From Verrucomicrobiales bacterium (lineage in GTDB: Bacteria > Verrucomicrobiota > Verrucomicrobiia > Limisphaerales > UBA11320), in contig JAEUHE010000146.1 of NCBI GenBank assembly GCA_016793885.1, positions 1-47,981 of the forward strand: 47,981 nucleotides of DNA. Direction: 5' to 3'. Shown here piece after piece: positions 16,918-26,035 of this stretch. Each line of letters opens with the position of its first letter. The stretch's first letter is position 1. The translations under genes were made by a program, and so were the position numbers. Under the pieces are notes generated by a model. It ran no database searches and was not told where the DNA came from. It saw nothing but the letters and a program-made list of their open reading frames with translations.

Positions 16918-17691
16918 TTACTGAGCGGTCCAGCCGCCGTCGACGGCGAGCATGCTGCCGGTGCAGTAGCTGCCGGCGTCGCTGGCCAAGAAAATGGCAG
17001 CGCCCTGGATCTCCTCCAGTCGCCCCCAGCGCTTGAGGGCGGTGGCCCCGACCAGGAATTGCTTGGCTTCGCTGGTTTCGGCGATCGCCGCGTTCATCTC
17101 CGTGAGAAACGGCCCTGGACAGATGGCATTTACAGTAATGCCCTGCGGAGCGAGTTCCAGGCTGAGCGTGCGGGTCATCTGGACCACCGCGCCTTTGCTG
17201 GAGGCATAGGGGGTGCGGCCCGCGAGGCCCACCAGCCCGAGGGCACTGGCGACATTGATGATTCGCCCGTGGTTCCGCTGTTTCATGAGGGGCGCCACCG
17301 CCCGGCAGCACAGCCAGGTGCCCGTGACATTGGTGGCCATGACCTGATGAAACTGTTCCAGGCTCAGGTCTTCGATGGGGCCACGGATGTTGATACCCGC
17401 ACAGTTGATCAGGATATCGATCTTACCAAACTCGCGTCGGGCGGTTTCCACCATCTGCTCAACCTGAGGCTGCGAGGTGATATCGGCCTGCAAGCCGAGC
17501 GCGCGGGTGCCATGGTCCTTGGCTATGCGGCTTGCGGTTCGCACCGCCTCATCTTCCTTCCGGCTGACCACCATGATCTCCGCGCCGGCCGAAGCCAGGC
17601 CGGCCGCCATGGCCTCGCCCAGGCCGCGGGAGCCGCCCGTGATGACTGCTGATCGACCCTGGAGCTGAAACTGCTGAATTCCTGGGAGCAT
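16918..17691 (-). CDS. short-chain dehydrogenase/reductase
   Basis: This codes for a 257-residue classical SDR. The NAD(P)-binding motif TGGSRGLG is at residues 18-25, then ADITS, NCAGINIRG, the catalytic Ser in NVASALG and the YASSK pair, and the C-terminal substrate loop PGPFLTEMN. Overall it resembles the gluconate 5-dehydrogenase/3-oxoacyl reductase branch; the substrate is not known. It is the last gene of a minus-strand run behind a metallopeptidase, a binding protein and an ATPase. The gap to the ATPase gene is 24 bases. Confidence 0.9.
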   Translation of the reverse strand: MLPGIQQFQLQGRSAVITGGSRGLGEAMAAGLASAGAEIMVVSRKEDEAVRTASRIAKDHGTRALGLQADITSQPQVEQMVETARREFGKIDILINCAGINIRGPIEDLSLEQFHQVMATNVTGTWLCCRAVAPLMKQRNHGRIINVASALGLVGLAGRTPYASSKGAVVQMTRTLSLELAPQGITVNAICPGPFLTEMNAAIAETSEAKQFLVGATALKRWGRLEEIQGAAIFLASDAGSYCTGSMLAVDGGWTAQ

Positions 17692-17715
17692 GGGGTTTGG
17701 GGGAATGGGGACAAT

Positions 17716-18774
17716 TTAAGACTCGGGAGGAAGGAGGAGGAGATTCTCCGGGCGGACATACACACTCAGCGGCGATCCGATCTGCCGCAGCGCCTGCGGG
17801 TTTTGCTCGAACGCCTTGATGATTTTCCCTGTGGCGCTCGCGAGACCGTATTGCTCGATCTCTCCCAAATAGCTGAGCTGGCGGATTTCCGTACGGAACG
17901 AATTCTGGGACCGTTCGCCGATCTCCACCGCTTCCGGGCGAAAGCCCAGCAGAACGGAGTCGCCTGGCTGGAAGGCCGGCTGGCTGGAAGCTTCGAAACT
18001 CCCCAGTTCGGTCGTTACTGAGCAGTGGGTTCCGTTGGATTGCTGAACGGTGCCCGGAAGCCAGTTGGTTTCGCCGATGAAGTCGGCAACGAACCGATTG
18101 GCCGGAGAACGATAGATCGTTCGAGGGTCGCCGACCTGCTCGAGGCGGCCATCGCGCATCACGGCCATGCGATCGGCCAGCGACAGCGCTTCCTTTTGGT
18201 CATGGGTGACGTAGATCGTTGTGATCCGAGTCTCCTGATGGATGCGTCGGATCTCCTCGCGCATCTCCAGACGCAACTTCGCGTCTAGATTGGACAGGGG
18301 TTCGTCGAGTAGCAGGAGGTCCGGTTTGATCACGAGCGCCCGCGCCAGGGCCACTCGCTGTTGCTGGCCGCCGGACAGCTGATTGGGCGAGCGGTCGGCG
18401 TAGGGCAACATCTGCACAATGGAAAGCGCTTCGGTCACACGCTGGTCGCAATCCCGCTTGCCGATGCCTCGAGCCTCCAAACCGTAGGCGACATTCTTCG
18501 CCACGGTCAGGTGGGGCCAGAGCGCATAGTTTTGAAAGACCATGCCGCTATTTCGCTCATGGGGCGGGACCCCGTTCATCAGCCGGTCTCCGAACCGAAG
18601 TTCACCCTCGTCGGGCTGATAGAATCCCGCCAACGTGCGGAGGAGCGTGGTTTTCCCGCATCCGGAGGGCCCCAGCAGAAAGAAAAGCTCCTGGGATTCG
18701 ATGCGCAGGTCTATCCCGTGCAGGACGGCAGTGCTTCCGAAGCGCTTGGTGAGATGAGTGATGGTAACGTTCAC
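17716..18774 (-). CDS. ABC transporter ATP-binding protein, iron(III)/polyamine importer type
   Basis: This codes for a 352-residue ATPase with an N-terminal nucleotide-binding domain and a C-terminal TOBE domain. Walker A is GPSGCGKT (about 35-42), then MVFQNYALWPHLTVAKNVAYG, signature LSGGQQQRVALARAL, Walker B LLLLDEPLSNLDAKLR and switch YVTHDQKEAL. FRPEAVEIG and YVRPENLLLL lie in the TOBE part. This architecture belongs to the FbpC/PotA/ThiQ-like group. The binding protein gene lies immediately upstream, but no permease gene is in the cluster, so this ATPase must use a permease encoded elsewhere or one that has been lost. Confidence 0.9.
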   Translation of the reverse strand: MNVTITHLTKRFGSTAVLHGIDLRIESQELFFLLGPSGCGKTTLLRTLAGFYQPDEGELRFGDRLMNGVPPHERNSGMVFQNYALWPHLTVAKNVAYGLEARGIGKRDCDQRVTEALSIVQMLPYADRSPNQLSGGQQQRVALARALVIKPDLLLLDEPLSNLDAKLRLEMREEIRRIHQETRITTIYVTHDQKEALSLADRMAVMRDGRLEQVGDPRTIYRSPANRFVADFIGETNWLPGTVQQSNGTHCSVTTELGSFEASSQPAFQPGDSVLLGFRPEAVEIGERSQNSFRTEIRQLSYLGEIEQYGLASATGKIIKAFEQNPQALRQIGSPLSVYVRPENLLLLPPES

Positions 18775-18830
18775 CGGGTTTATGCTGCCCCCGTCTGTAG
18801 CGGCTCAAGTTGGGCTTTCCAAGCTCAATG

Positions 18831-20180
18831 TCAGCGGCGGTCGGCCAGGCCGCGGTACTTCTCCTGAGCCCAGCGCTGCCACGTCACTTTCAATGGCAGC
18901 CGATAGGAGTTCGATTTCCAATTGCCTTGCGCGAGAGCCATCAGCTCCGGCTCGGTCAAAGGAGGTCTTCCGAGTTCCTCCACTTCCTGGGGTTTCGTCC
19001 CTCGCGCCAGCACGGCCTGCCAGGCGGCCTGCAGCTCGGCATGGGTATCGATAAGCAGGGCTCCAAGCAGGGCTGGAAGCACCTCGCGTCGGTCGCGTGC
19101 TAACTTTCCGTTGTATTGGAAGGTCTGGGAGCGCGCGAAGGGCGAACTGCCGATGTTACTGCCCTGGGGGTATCGTTGGTAGAGATCACTCCGGATTGGG
19201 AGGCGTTCGATGGAATTGAGGCGCGCTCCCTCAGGATGGCCCCGAGGAAAGAACCACAGTTTCTGCCCGGGTTCACCGAGTGCGAAATGGAGCCAGCGCT
19301 GCGCGAGCTTTAGGTTTGGCGCGCCCTTCAGGATGGCGATCGGGTCTGGTGCCAGGGTGGCGAAATCCTCGGGGATGATGAAGGTGAGGTTGGTCTTTCC
19401 CGCGTAGGCGACTTGGCTGAACCCGTAGAAATCGATGGCCAGCCCATAAGCCGTTTCCCCGATCGTGACATCTTTGGCCGTCGTGGTCGAAACCCGGTCA
19501 AATTTACGCGCATTGCCGGCCATTTGGGTGAGAACTCGCCAGCCCTGGTCCCAGCCATTGAATTGGAGAATTCCCTCGAACATGACCATCATCGTGCCGC
19601 TGTTGCGCGGGTCGCCGGCCCCCACCCAACCTTTGAGGCGCGGGTCGGCCAGGTCGGACCAGCGATGGATTTGCGGCAGGCCAAGCTGGGACTGGACGCG
19701 CAAGTTCTGCAGGATGCCGAAGCTCGAGATCGCGGCTCCATACCAACGATGTCCCGGATCGTAGAGATCAAGCCCGTGCAGCTTGGCCGGGATTGGCTGC
19801 AGTAACTCCGTCGGAAGGTCAACGATTTCGAGCAGGCCTTTTTGGGCCAGCAAGACGTATGGCTCCTGGCCTCCACCGAAAAAGGAGTCGACCCCGATCC
19901 CGTTCGGCTTTTTCCCAAATTCGGACTGGATGAATCGCAGGGCCTCCGAGCTGCCACCCACATCACGCCACTCAATTTTCACCCTGGACCCGTGGGTCTT
20001 CAAGTGCCAGTCGGAAAAGGCCAGACCGAACTCCTGGCGGATCGACTCGTTGTGGGGGGAGATGACCACCAGGTCGCCAGAGCCCGTCTCGGCAGCGTTG
20101 AGGGGGTGGGCGGAGACCGTCCACAGCAGAAGGGCAATGCCTTTGCCAACTCTGGCCGCGCTGATCCAGTTACCGGTCAT
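18831..20180 (-). CDS. ABC transporter substrate-binding protein, iron(III)/thiamine type
   Basis: This codes for 449 residues with an N-terminal signal sequence ending near HPLNAAETG. The mature part is a type II periplasmic binding protein of the AfuA/FbpA kind: LVVISPHNESIRQEFG at the start, WRDVGGSSEAL, GVDSFFGGGQEPYVLL, WYGAAISSFGILQN, DPRNSGTMMVMFE and GLAIDFYGF. It has an unusually long C-terminal extension (about residues 340-449) beyond the normal fold. The ligand is not certain; iron(III), phosphonate or thiamine are possible. Its start overlaps the upstream metallopeptidase gene by 11 bases, so the two are translated together, and the ATPase gene follows 56 bases later. Confidence 0.85.
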   Translation of the reverse strand: MTGNWISAARVGKGIALLLWTVSAHPLNAAETGSGDLVVISPHNESIRQEFGLAFSDWHLKTHGSRVKIEWRDVGGSSEALRFIQSEFGKKPNGIGVDSFFGGGQEPYVLLAQKGLLEIVDLPTELLQPIPAKLHGLDLYDPGHRWYGAAISSFGILQNLRVQSQLGLPQIHRWSDLADPRLKGWVGAGDPRNSGTMMVMFEGILQFNGWDQGWRVLTQMAGNARKFDRVSTTTAKDVTIGETAYGLAIDFYGFSQVAYAGKTNLTFIIPEDFATLAPDPIAILKGAPNLKLAQRWLHFALGEPGQKLWFFPRGHPEGARLNSIERLPIRSDLYQRYPQGSNIGSSPFARSQTFQYNGKLARDRREVLPALLGALLIDTHAELQAAWQAVLARGTKPQEVEELGRPPLTEPELMALAQGNWKSNSYRLPLKVTWQRWAQEKYRGLADRR

Positions 20181-20916
20181 TTCGCGAGCTCAAGCTGCGC
20201 GAGATCATGATCAGACGCAAGAGTTCAAACACGGCCGATGCGAGAGCGGCGACGTAAGTCAGCGCGGCCGCCCCCAGGACGCTGGAGACGCCGCGGAGTT
20301 CGTGCGGGCTGATCAGCCCCAGGCCGATCAGCTGCTTCTTGGCGCGGCTGCTGGCGTCGTACTCCACTGGCAGGGTCACCAGCTGGAAGAAGGTCATGGC
20401 GGTGAAGAGGGCGATGCCGATGCCCATGAGGGTGGAGCCCCAGCCCCCGGCTACCCGTCCTCCGGCGAGGAACATGCCGATCATGAAGGCGAACATGGCG
20501 CCGTTGCTGGCAAAGGTAACCACGGGCACCAAGGCCATGCGCAGGTGGAGCGGGCCGTAGGCCGCCTTGTGCTGCAAGGCGTGTCCGGCTTCATGGGCGG
20601 CCACGCCCAGGGCGGCCAGCGATCGGCCATGAAAATTCTCACCGCTCAAGAACAGGGCCTTCTTGATAGGATCATAGTGATCCGTGAGTTGGCCTGGAGT
20701 CTCGTAAATTGGCATGCTGCGCAATCCGACGGAATCCAGGATTTGGCGGGCGGCCTGTGCTCCGCTTAGTCCCGATTCGGCCGGGACTTGCGAATAGCGT
20801 CCGTACGATGAGGAAAGCCGCGCCCGGGCATAGAGCCCGAGCAGGAGCCCTGGAATGAGCAGTAAGTCCCAGGCGCTGAAGCCATAGCCCATCATAAATG
20901 CGAGCATCGGTGTCAT
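20170..20916 (-). CDS. membrane zinc metallopeptidase (YugP-like, Zn_peptidase_2)
   Basis: This codes for a 248-residue integral membrane protein with the HEAGH zincin motif at residues 108-112 (VAAHEAGHALQH). It has an N-terminal membrane segment (about 13-30), two more after the active site (about 125-180) and one near the C-terminus. The block LPVEYDASSRAKKQL, with its conserved Glu, is typical of the YugP family and likely supplies the third metal ligand. Substrates of the family are poorly known. It leads a minus-strand operon with a binding protein, ATPase and SDR. The ATG at 20916 gives the usual family N-terminus. Confidence 0.9.
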   Translation of the reverse strand: MTPMLAFMMGYGFSAWDLLLIPGLLLGLYARARLSSSYGRYSQVPAESGLSGAQAARQILDSVGLRSMPIYETPGQLTDHYDPIKKALFLSGENFHGRSLAALGVAAHEAGHALQHKAAYGPLHLRMALVPVVTFASNGAMFAFMIGMFLAGGRVAGGWGSTLMGIGIALFTAMTFFQLVTLPVEYDASSRAKKQLIGLGLISPHELRGVSSVLGAAALTYVAALASAVFELLRLIMISRSLSSRNDR

Positions 20917-21141
20917 ATCCGTCGTATCGTCGTATCGATCCCAGGTTTATCGCCCGTCTCGCCTTGAGGGCGCCGGGACTAGTGTGGACTAGATAGTGTC
21001 CCCCGCCAAAAAGGCAAGGGGGGAGGCTACCGATTTTTGTAACCGGGAGGAGGGGCTAGGAGTCAGACAGAGGAGCAGTGGGCGCAGGGAACCCGGGAGA
21101 CGCACCGGGCGCGGCGGGATGAGACGCGAAGAATAGCGGCA

Positions 21142-21173
21142 GCGCGGTTGGAGCTACGTGAGTCCAACCGCGC
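21142..21173 (-). terminator. hairpin downstream of second pseudopilin gene
   Basis: An 11-pair stem, GCGCGGTTGGA (21142-21152) with TCCAACCGCGC (21163-21173), around a 10-base loop. It lies 10 bases beyond the stop of the minus-strand pseudopilin gene. No T-run follows on that strand, so termination activity is only likely, not certain. Confidence 0.6.
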
Positions 21174-21183
21174 GAAAGCAGGC

Positions 21184-21930
21184 TCAATTGCTGGAGACTT
21201 GAACCGGGCTCTTGCGCCATTTGTCGGTGATGGCCCAGAGGTTCTCGGGGTTGACCGATTGGCCGAATGGCAGGTAGCGGGCGCTGCCGTCGACGAAGGC
21301 ATAGTTGGAGCCGCCCGAGCCCTTGAGGGCGATCGAATGTTTGGCATGGTCCAACTCCTCAAAGTCGTTACCGGCGCTCGACTCCAAGAAGTCCATGTAG
21401 AAATGTCGGGAGCTGATCTCCTTTTCTCCATAGATAACGGTTTCGGTCGGGCGGGTGACACCCGACTCGTCCATCTTGGTGCCGTTAATCTGAGAGAACG
21501 ACCAACCCTTGTCGCGGTTCATTTCCAGATAGTAATCATTCCAACCATTCATGATGTAGCTGCGCGGAGCGGAGTCGGCGATCATGTTCTTGGCGGCCAG
21601 CTCGGTATGACTGGCGGGGACCCCGGGTCCATCCGACGGGCAGCGAAGAATCTTCACCTCGTGATAGTCCTCGTACAAAGATTCGGGCCAGGCATTCGGC
21701 ACTTGGCGGGTGGGAAAACGACCCTCGTGATCTCCGGTGTACATCGCGGTGGCGATGCCCAATTGCCGCAGGTTGTTGAGGCAGCTGGTGCGTTTGCCCG
21801 ATTCCTTTGCCTTGGAAAGCGCTGGAAGGATCATGCCGGCGAGGATCGCGATGATCGCGATAACTACCAACAGCTCAATCAAGGTGAAGCCCTTGGCCGT
21901 TGAGAATGTGGATTTGCAACTTCGCTTCAT
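21184..21930 (-). CDS. type II pseudopilin-like protein (methylation motif, H-X9-DG-type tail)
   Basis: This codes for 248 residues from ATG 21930 ([14 protein letters not shown]). The prepilin cleavage site is Gly14-Phe15, followed by the standard [19 protein letters not shown] helix with Glu at +5. Then come [28 protein letters not shown] and, near the C-terminus, [18 protein letters not shown]. This layout is characteristic of the expanded pseudopilin-like families of this phylum. The longer open frame reaching 22065 has an unrelated N-terminal part and is not preferred. It is divergent from the small membrane-anchored protein gene at 22090. Confidence 0.92.
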   Translation of the reverse strand: MKRSCKSTFSTAKGFTLIELLVVIAIIAILAGMILPALSKAKESGKRTSCLNNLRQLGIATAMYTGDHEGRFPTRQVPNAWPESLYEDYHEVKILRCPSDGPGVPASHTELAAKNMIADSAPRSYIMNGWNDYYLEMNRDKGWSFSQINGTKMDESGVTRPTETVIYGEKEISSRHFYMDFLESSAGNDFEELDHAKHSIALKGSGGSNYAFVDGSARYLPFGQSVNPENLWAITDKWRKSPVQVSSN

Positions 21931-22089
21931 ACGTTTGTTTTCCGTTTTGATTCGATATGGGATCTCGCCTTGGTCGCGAGCGCCCAGGGCTGGTGATGGG
22001 TTGCCTTCCGGCGGCTGCTCCCATCTGTTGGCCTCTGCGGATTCGATCTCTCGAATAATCGGCACCCGACACCGTCAACTGAAACTAAT

Positions 22090-22560
22090 ATGCAGAAGCG
22101 AACGTCCGTCTTGCTGAGCACTGTCCTGTTACTCGCTGTGCTCTACGTCAGCTATTTTACCGACTGGTTTGGTCGTCAAAGTATTCAGATCATTGTTCAA
22201 CATCGCCCGATCCCCCAGAGGGCGGACCCGGCGAAGAACCTGGATGCCCCGCCCGTCTTTCCTGTTTCGTTTGCCTTTAGCCGCAAGTATGAGCTGACCT
22301 CGTTGAAAGTGGTGAAGACGGAGGAGTTGGCCTCGCAGAAGTTCCCGACCCCGCTCTGGCACCTGGTATCTGAGACAAACTCAGGCCCCACCAAGGCCAT
22401 GGTCTACGGAATCGCTCCGCGCGGCATGCGGCCGGCCGTTGAAGACGCCCAGCCTGAGCCGCTCGTGGCGGGGGTGAGCTACACTCTGTTGGTGGAGGCA
22501 GGAAAAATGAAAGGCTCCACCAATTTTGTGCCCCTGAAGGCTACGGTGGCTCGGCGTTAG
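22090..22560 (+). CDS. small membrane-anchored protein of unknown function
   Basis: This codes for 156 residues with one N-terminal transmembrane segment (about residues 7-23, SVLLSTVLLLAVLYVSY), then a short basic linker and a beta-rich soluble domain probably outside the cytoplasm (PPVFPVSFAFSRKYELTSLK, PTPLWHLVSETNSGPTKA, YGIAPRGMRPA). I do not recognise the family. The gene is divergent from a pseudopilin gene, 159 bases between starts, which may mean a shared regulatory region and a role in the same export system; this is inference only. The codon use and frame look like a real gene. Confidence 0.7.
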   Translation: MQKRTSVLLSTVLLLAVLYVSYFTDWFGRQSIQIIVQHRPIPQRADPAKNLDAPPVFPVSFAFSRKYELTSLKVVKTEELASQKFPTPLWHLVSETNSGPTKAMVYGIAPRGMRPAVEDAQPEPLVAGVSYTLLVEAGKMKGSTNFVPLKATVARR

Positions 22561-22580
22561 TCTGCGCTGACCGCGGCCGC

Positions 22581-25121
22581 TTAAGGATTGCGGCTGCGGT
22601 AGTAGCTTTGGCCGGGCTGGGCTGTCGGCTCGATGCGGAGGGGGGAGGCGGCGCCCTCCACGGCGGTGTAAGGTCCCGCAGGTTGCGTGGCCGACTCCAG
22701 GGTTCCGGTGAACTGGATGACGAGCGCGGTGCCGTCGCGTGTTGCCTGGAGCGAAGGGCGATTCTGGCCTAGCCCGATGACTCGCAGATTGTCGAACAGG
22801 GTATAGTTGTCGACACTTCCCACCGAGCCGAACGAGTCCATGTGCCCGAGCATCAGAGTTCCAGAGGTGTAAGGAGCCGCCGTGCGGGTGAACAGGTTGT
22901 TGCCATTGATGAAGAGCGTGATGCTGTCTGCCACCTGTCGGACCTCCACGTCGACCCACTGGCCGGAGGCCGCGCCAGCGGCAGCGTAGGGCGGGCGAGT
23001 GAAGACAGAGGCGAACTCGGTGGCAGTCCTGTTCAGGAAGGTGGGGGCAGCCGTGGGATTGCCAAGGTAGCTCACATAGCTTCGGCCGCCGCCGCTCGCA
23101 CTCCCATCTGTCTCGACTGCGAACCAGACGCCGTCGCTCCCCGCCAGGCCGTGACGATTCGTCGCCGTGCCGCTATGGTTCACGCCAAAGATGGCATGTT
23201 CAGTGGTGCCGGCCACCGCCGGGTTGTAGTGCACGAACATGTCGAATCGGACCGAGTAATCGCCGTTCAGTGCCAGGCCGATGGGATAAAGATTCAGCGC
23301 GGCGGCCGAGGCGGTGGCGTCGTTCTTGTTCACCGTCGCTTTCAATCCGCGAGTGGTGCCGCTGCCATGAGGTGAGGCGGGTATGCTTTCCGCGCTGTAG
23401 TCATGGCTGATTTCGAATTGATAGTCCTCCACGCCATTGGCGGCATTGAAGGAGAATTTCCATTGCCCCGAAACGTCATTGTCGAAGTCCTCGTTGAACA
23501 GAACCGTCCCTGAGGGTAGGTCGTCATCGGTGATGGAGGCGCTGGCGGAAGGGTTGGTGGCGGCGACCACATAGCCCTCGCCCTGCTCCAGTGTCAGTGT
23601 GACGGATTCCCCGCCTTCGATCTCGGAATCATCCTCGGGTGTGAGAGTGACGATGGCGGTGGTGCTGAGGGCGGGAATGGTCACCGTCAGGTCGGCTGCG
23701 GTGTAGTCGGCTCCGTTCTGAGCAGTGCCGCTCAGGGAGAACTGGACGGTCAGGTCGGTGCTCTCATCCCCGTTTCGAGTAACCTGGAAGGTCATGGTGT
23801 CCAGATCCTGCCGCTCATAGCTGAGAGCGTCGAGTGCGACCACGCCAACCGAAGTGATGTCCCCATCGTCGGCGATCTCCACCTTTCCGCGAAAGGGCGC
23901 GCCGACCTCGTATCCGGATCCGGCCGCCACATCGACTAGCACGGTCTCCAACTTCTCGCCCTTGGCGTCATCGAGGACTTGGACGTCCACCGTCAGAACA
24001 TCGGCATTCGCTGGAAAGGTGACCGATTCCGGCAGGGCTTGGTAGTCGGAGTCTTTCGTGGCGGTGCCTCGCGTGCTGAGATTCACGGTCAGCGGCTGTG
24101 TCAGGTCCCCTCCCGAGCGACGGAGGATCACACTGGCATTGTCTCCGGACGGTTCGGTGGCGGTGGTGTCGCCGTTCTCCGCGGTGACGACGGCGATGGC
24201 TGGTCCGTCCAGCGTTTCCACGCGCACATTGTCATAGAGCACGAACGCCAGGTTCGCCGGGGCTGCGATCGAGGGGAAGAGGTCGGTGTAGCCCAGCATG
24301 ATGTTGCCGGAAGTCCAGGCGGAGGTGTTGCTGCGCCGGGCCATTTGGTAACCGTTCAGCACCCAGATGACTTCGTTGTTCTCCTGTCGCACCTCCACCT
24401 CGATCCAGTGCTTACCGATGGATCCTTGGGATTCGTAGGCCGGGCTGGGAAACATCACCGCCAAGGGATGGTCGGCGGGCAATGTAAAATTCTCCTGTTC
24501 GATCCCGCCGGCGCCATCCCGGTCCAGGAATCCCCCGGCGGCGCCCTGCAATTCAGTCAAGGCTGCGCCGGGCACTCCCTCGTAGGCTCGATAATCCCGG
24601 TTTGCACCACCTTCACCGGTCGCGGCAAACACCAAGCCATCGGTGTCGGTGCCGAATGGCCAGGTCACCTTGTCGCCGACATGGTTGATGCCAAACAGGC
24701 TGAACTCGGTCGATCCCGTGCCCCCGGCACCGAAGGCGCCACCCGGATAGTTTATCCACATGTCGAAACGGAGGACGAAATTCCCGCTGAAGCTTTTGTC
24801 TTTGGGAAACACCGTGACCGCCGCGCGATCTTGGATGTCATCCGCTTTGTTCACGGTCAGGCGCAGGCCCCGGGTCGAACCTCCTGAAGAATGGGGGGCG
24901 GGGGGTATCCCTTGGGTGCTGTAGTCAAAGTTGAAGCGAGCCTCGAAGTCGGAAGGTCCGGTTTCAGCGCCATCGAACACCAGCCAAGCTGCCGAGCTGT
25001 CAGCCTCAAAGTCATCTTGAAACACGGTGGCAGCGCTAGCATTCCAGGCCCACGAGCTGATGGCCAAGGCAGGCAGAAAAGTGAGCCCTTGACGGATGGA
25101 TCCGGGGAGATTTCTGATCAT
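22581..25121 (-). CDS. secreted Calx-beta protein with duplicated LamG-like domains
   Basis: This codes for 846 residues with an N-terminal signal peptide (ending near WNASA, residue 30). Two LamG-like halves, about residues 33-310 and 545-800, clearly derive from one duplication: FQDDFEADSSAAW against FNEDFDNDVSGQW, GSTRGLRLTVNKAD against GTTRGLKATVNKND, and NGYQMARR against NGNNLFTR. Between them lie two Calx-beta repeats (about 315-425 and 430-535) with the DSDY and GADYTAAD calcium-site motifs and the closing ITDDD. The C-terminus is a short beta domain ending SYYRSRNP. It is probably an extracellular or cell-surface carbohydrate- or matrix-binding protein. No catalytic residues are evident. 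Confidence 0.85.
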   Translation of the reverse strand: MIRNLPGSIRQGLTFLPALAISSWAWNASAATVFQDDFEADSSAAWLVFDGAETGPSDFEARFNFDYSTQGIPPAPHSSGGSTRGLRLTVNKADDIQDRAAVTVFPKDKSFSGNFVLRFDMWINYPGGAFGAGGTGSTEFSLFGINHVGDKVTWPFGTDTDGLVFAATGEGGANRDYRAYEGVPGAALTELQGAAGGFLDRDGAGGIEQENFTLPADHPLAVMFPSPAYESQGSIGKHWIEVEVRQENNEVIWVLNGYQMARRSNTSAWTSGNIMLGYTDLFPSIAAPANLAFVLYDNVRVETLDGPAIAVVTAENGDTTATEPSGDNASVILRRSGGDLTQPLTVNLSTRGTATKDSDYQALPESVTFPANADVLTVDVQVLDDAKGEKLETVLVDVAAGSGYEVGAPFRGKVEIADDGDITSVGVVALDALSYERQDLDTMTFQVTRNGDESTDLTVQFSLSGTAQNGADYTAADLTVTIPALSTTAIVTLTPEDDSEIEGGESVTLTLEQGEGYVVAATNPSASASITDDDLPSGTVLFNEDFDNDVSGQWKFSFNAANGVEDYQFEISHDYSAESIPASPHGSGTTRGLKATVNKNDATASAAALNLYPIGLALNGDYSVRFDMFVHYNPAVAGTTEHAIFGVNHSGTATNRHGLAGSDGVWFAVETDGSASGGGRSYVSYLGNPTAAPTFLNRTATEFASVFTRPPYAAAGAASGQWVDVEVRQVADSITLFINGNNLFTRTAAPYTSGTLMLGHMDSFGSVGSVDNYTLFDNLRVIGLGQNRPSLQATRDGTALVIQFTGTLESATQPAGPYTAVEGAASPLRIEPTAQPGQSYYRSRNP

Positions 25122-25321
25122 AGCAGGGTTTGGTTAACGCAACATCAGTTAAAGGACACGACTCAAAGACACGACCCGAGAAGCTAACTTGGAGCGAAAG
25201 GCCAGGTTCGGGGAGCACCCGCGAGGTCCACGGCTTTTAACGATCCACGGTTTTTATCAGGGATCGGGCGGCTTCTGACAAGGCAAAACGGCCAGGTTTG
25301 AGGCGGCAGGGGGACTCGGCT

Positions 25322-26035
25322 TTAGCAGGGTTCTTTGCCGAAGTATTTAGCCACGGCCTGGCTGCGGGACCGAACGTGCAGGCGCTCGTAGATGCTTTTG
25401 ACGTGGCTGTTGACGGTGGAGAAGCTGATGCCCAGCCGTTCCGCAATTTCCCGATAAGATGCCCCTTTGGAAAGCAGTTCCAGAACCTCGCACTCCCGCG
25501 GGCGGAGCAGGGCGGTGACAGCTTCGCCCTCCGGGCGGATTTCCTGAAAAGATTTCACCACCCTCCGCGCGATCTCGGCGGTCATCGGGGCTCCGCCGGC
25601 GTGAACTTCTTCGAGTGCCGACATGATTCGAGTGGGTTCGGATCTTTTCAGCAGGTAACCGCTGGCTCCCGCCTTGAGCGACTCGAAGATTCGGTCGGTG
25701 TCTTCGTACACCGTCAGCATGAGAAACTGAGTCTGAGTGCACTGGGGTTTCAGATGACGGACACATTCGATGCCCGACATTTTGGGCAGGTTGATGTCGA
25801 CCAGCGCCACGTTAGGCCGGCTCTCTGGAAGGAACCGGAGCGCATGCTCGGCATTGGGATGAACCGAGACGCACCGAAAGCGTGGGAATCCTCCCAGCAG
25901 GGTTTGCAGGCTGTCCCTCAGACCAGAGTCATCCTCAATGATCGAGACAGTGATTTTCGGTGTTGGAAGGTTCACGGAATAGCTGGAACTCATGGTACTG
26001 CTGGGGTGAGGTTGGTGAGAAAAAGTGTTCATCAT
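25322..26035 (-). CDS. LuxR/NarL-family response regulator
   Basis: This codes for 237 residues: an N-terminal receiver domain with acidic pair Glu34-Asp35-Asp36 (SIIEDDSG) and phospho-acceptor Asp80 (VALVDINLPKMSG), Thr and Lys switch residues in FLMLTVYED and GYLLKRSEP, and a C-terminal LuxR-type helix-turn-helix (about 175-230: LRPRECEVLELLSKGASYRE...ISFSTVNSHVKSIYERL). Its ATG overlaps the stop of the sensor kinase gene as ATGA, so the two are partners in one two-component system. ATG at residue 15 is an alternative start. Target genes are not known; the neighbouring secreted Calx-beta gene is a possible one. Confidence 0.93.
   Translation of the reverse strand: MMNTFSHQPHPSSTMSSSYSVNLPTPKITVSIIEDDSGLRDSLQTLLGGFPRFRCVSVHPNAEHALRFLPESRPNVALVDINLPKMSGIECVRHLKPQCTQTQFLMLTVYEDTDRIFESLKAGASGYLLKRSEPTRIMSALEEVHAGGAPMTAEIARRVVKSFQEIRPEGEAVTALLRPRECEVLELLSKGASYREIAERLGISFSTVNSHVKSIYERLHVRSRSQAVAKYFGKEPC

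Noticed and set aside
23979-24887. 302-codon plus-strand frame opposite the Calx-beta gene
   Set aside because: Antisense shadow of a gene with clear domains and signal peptide.
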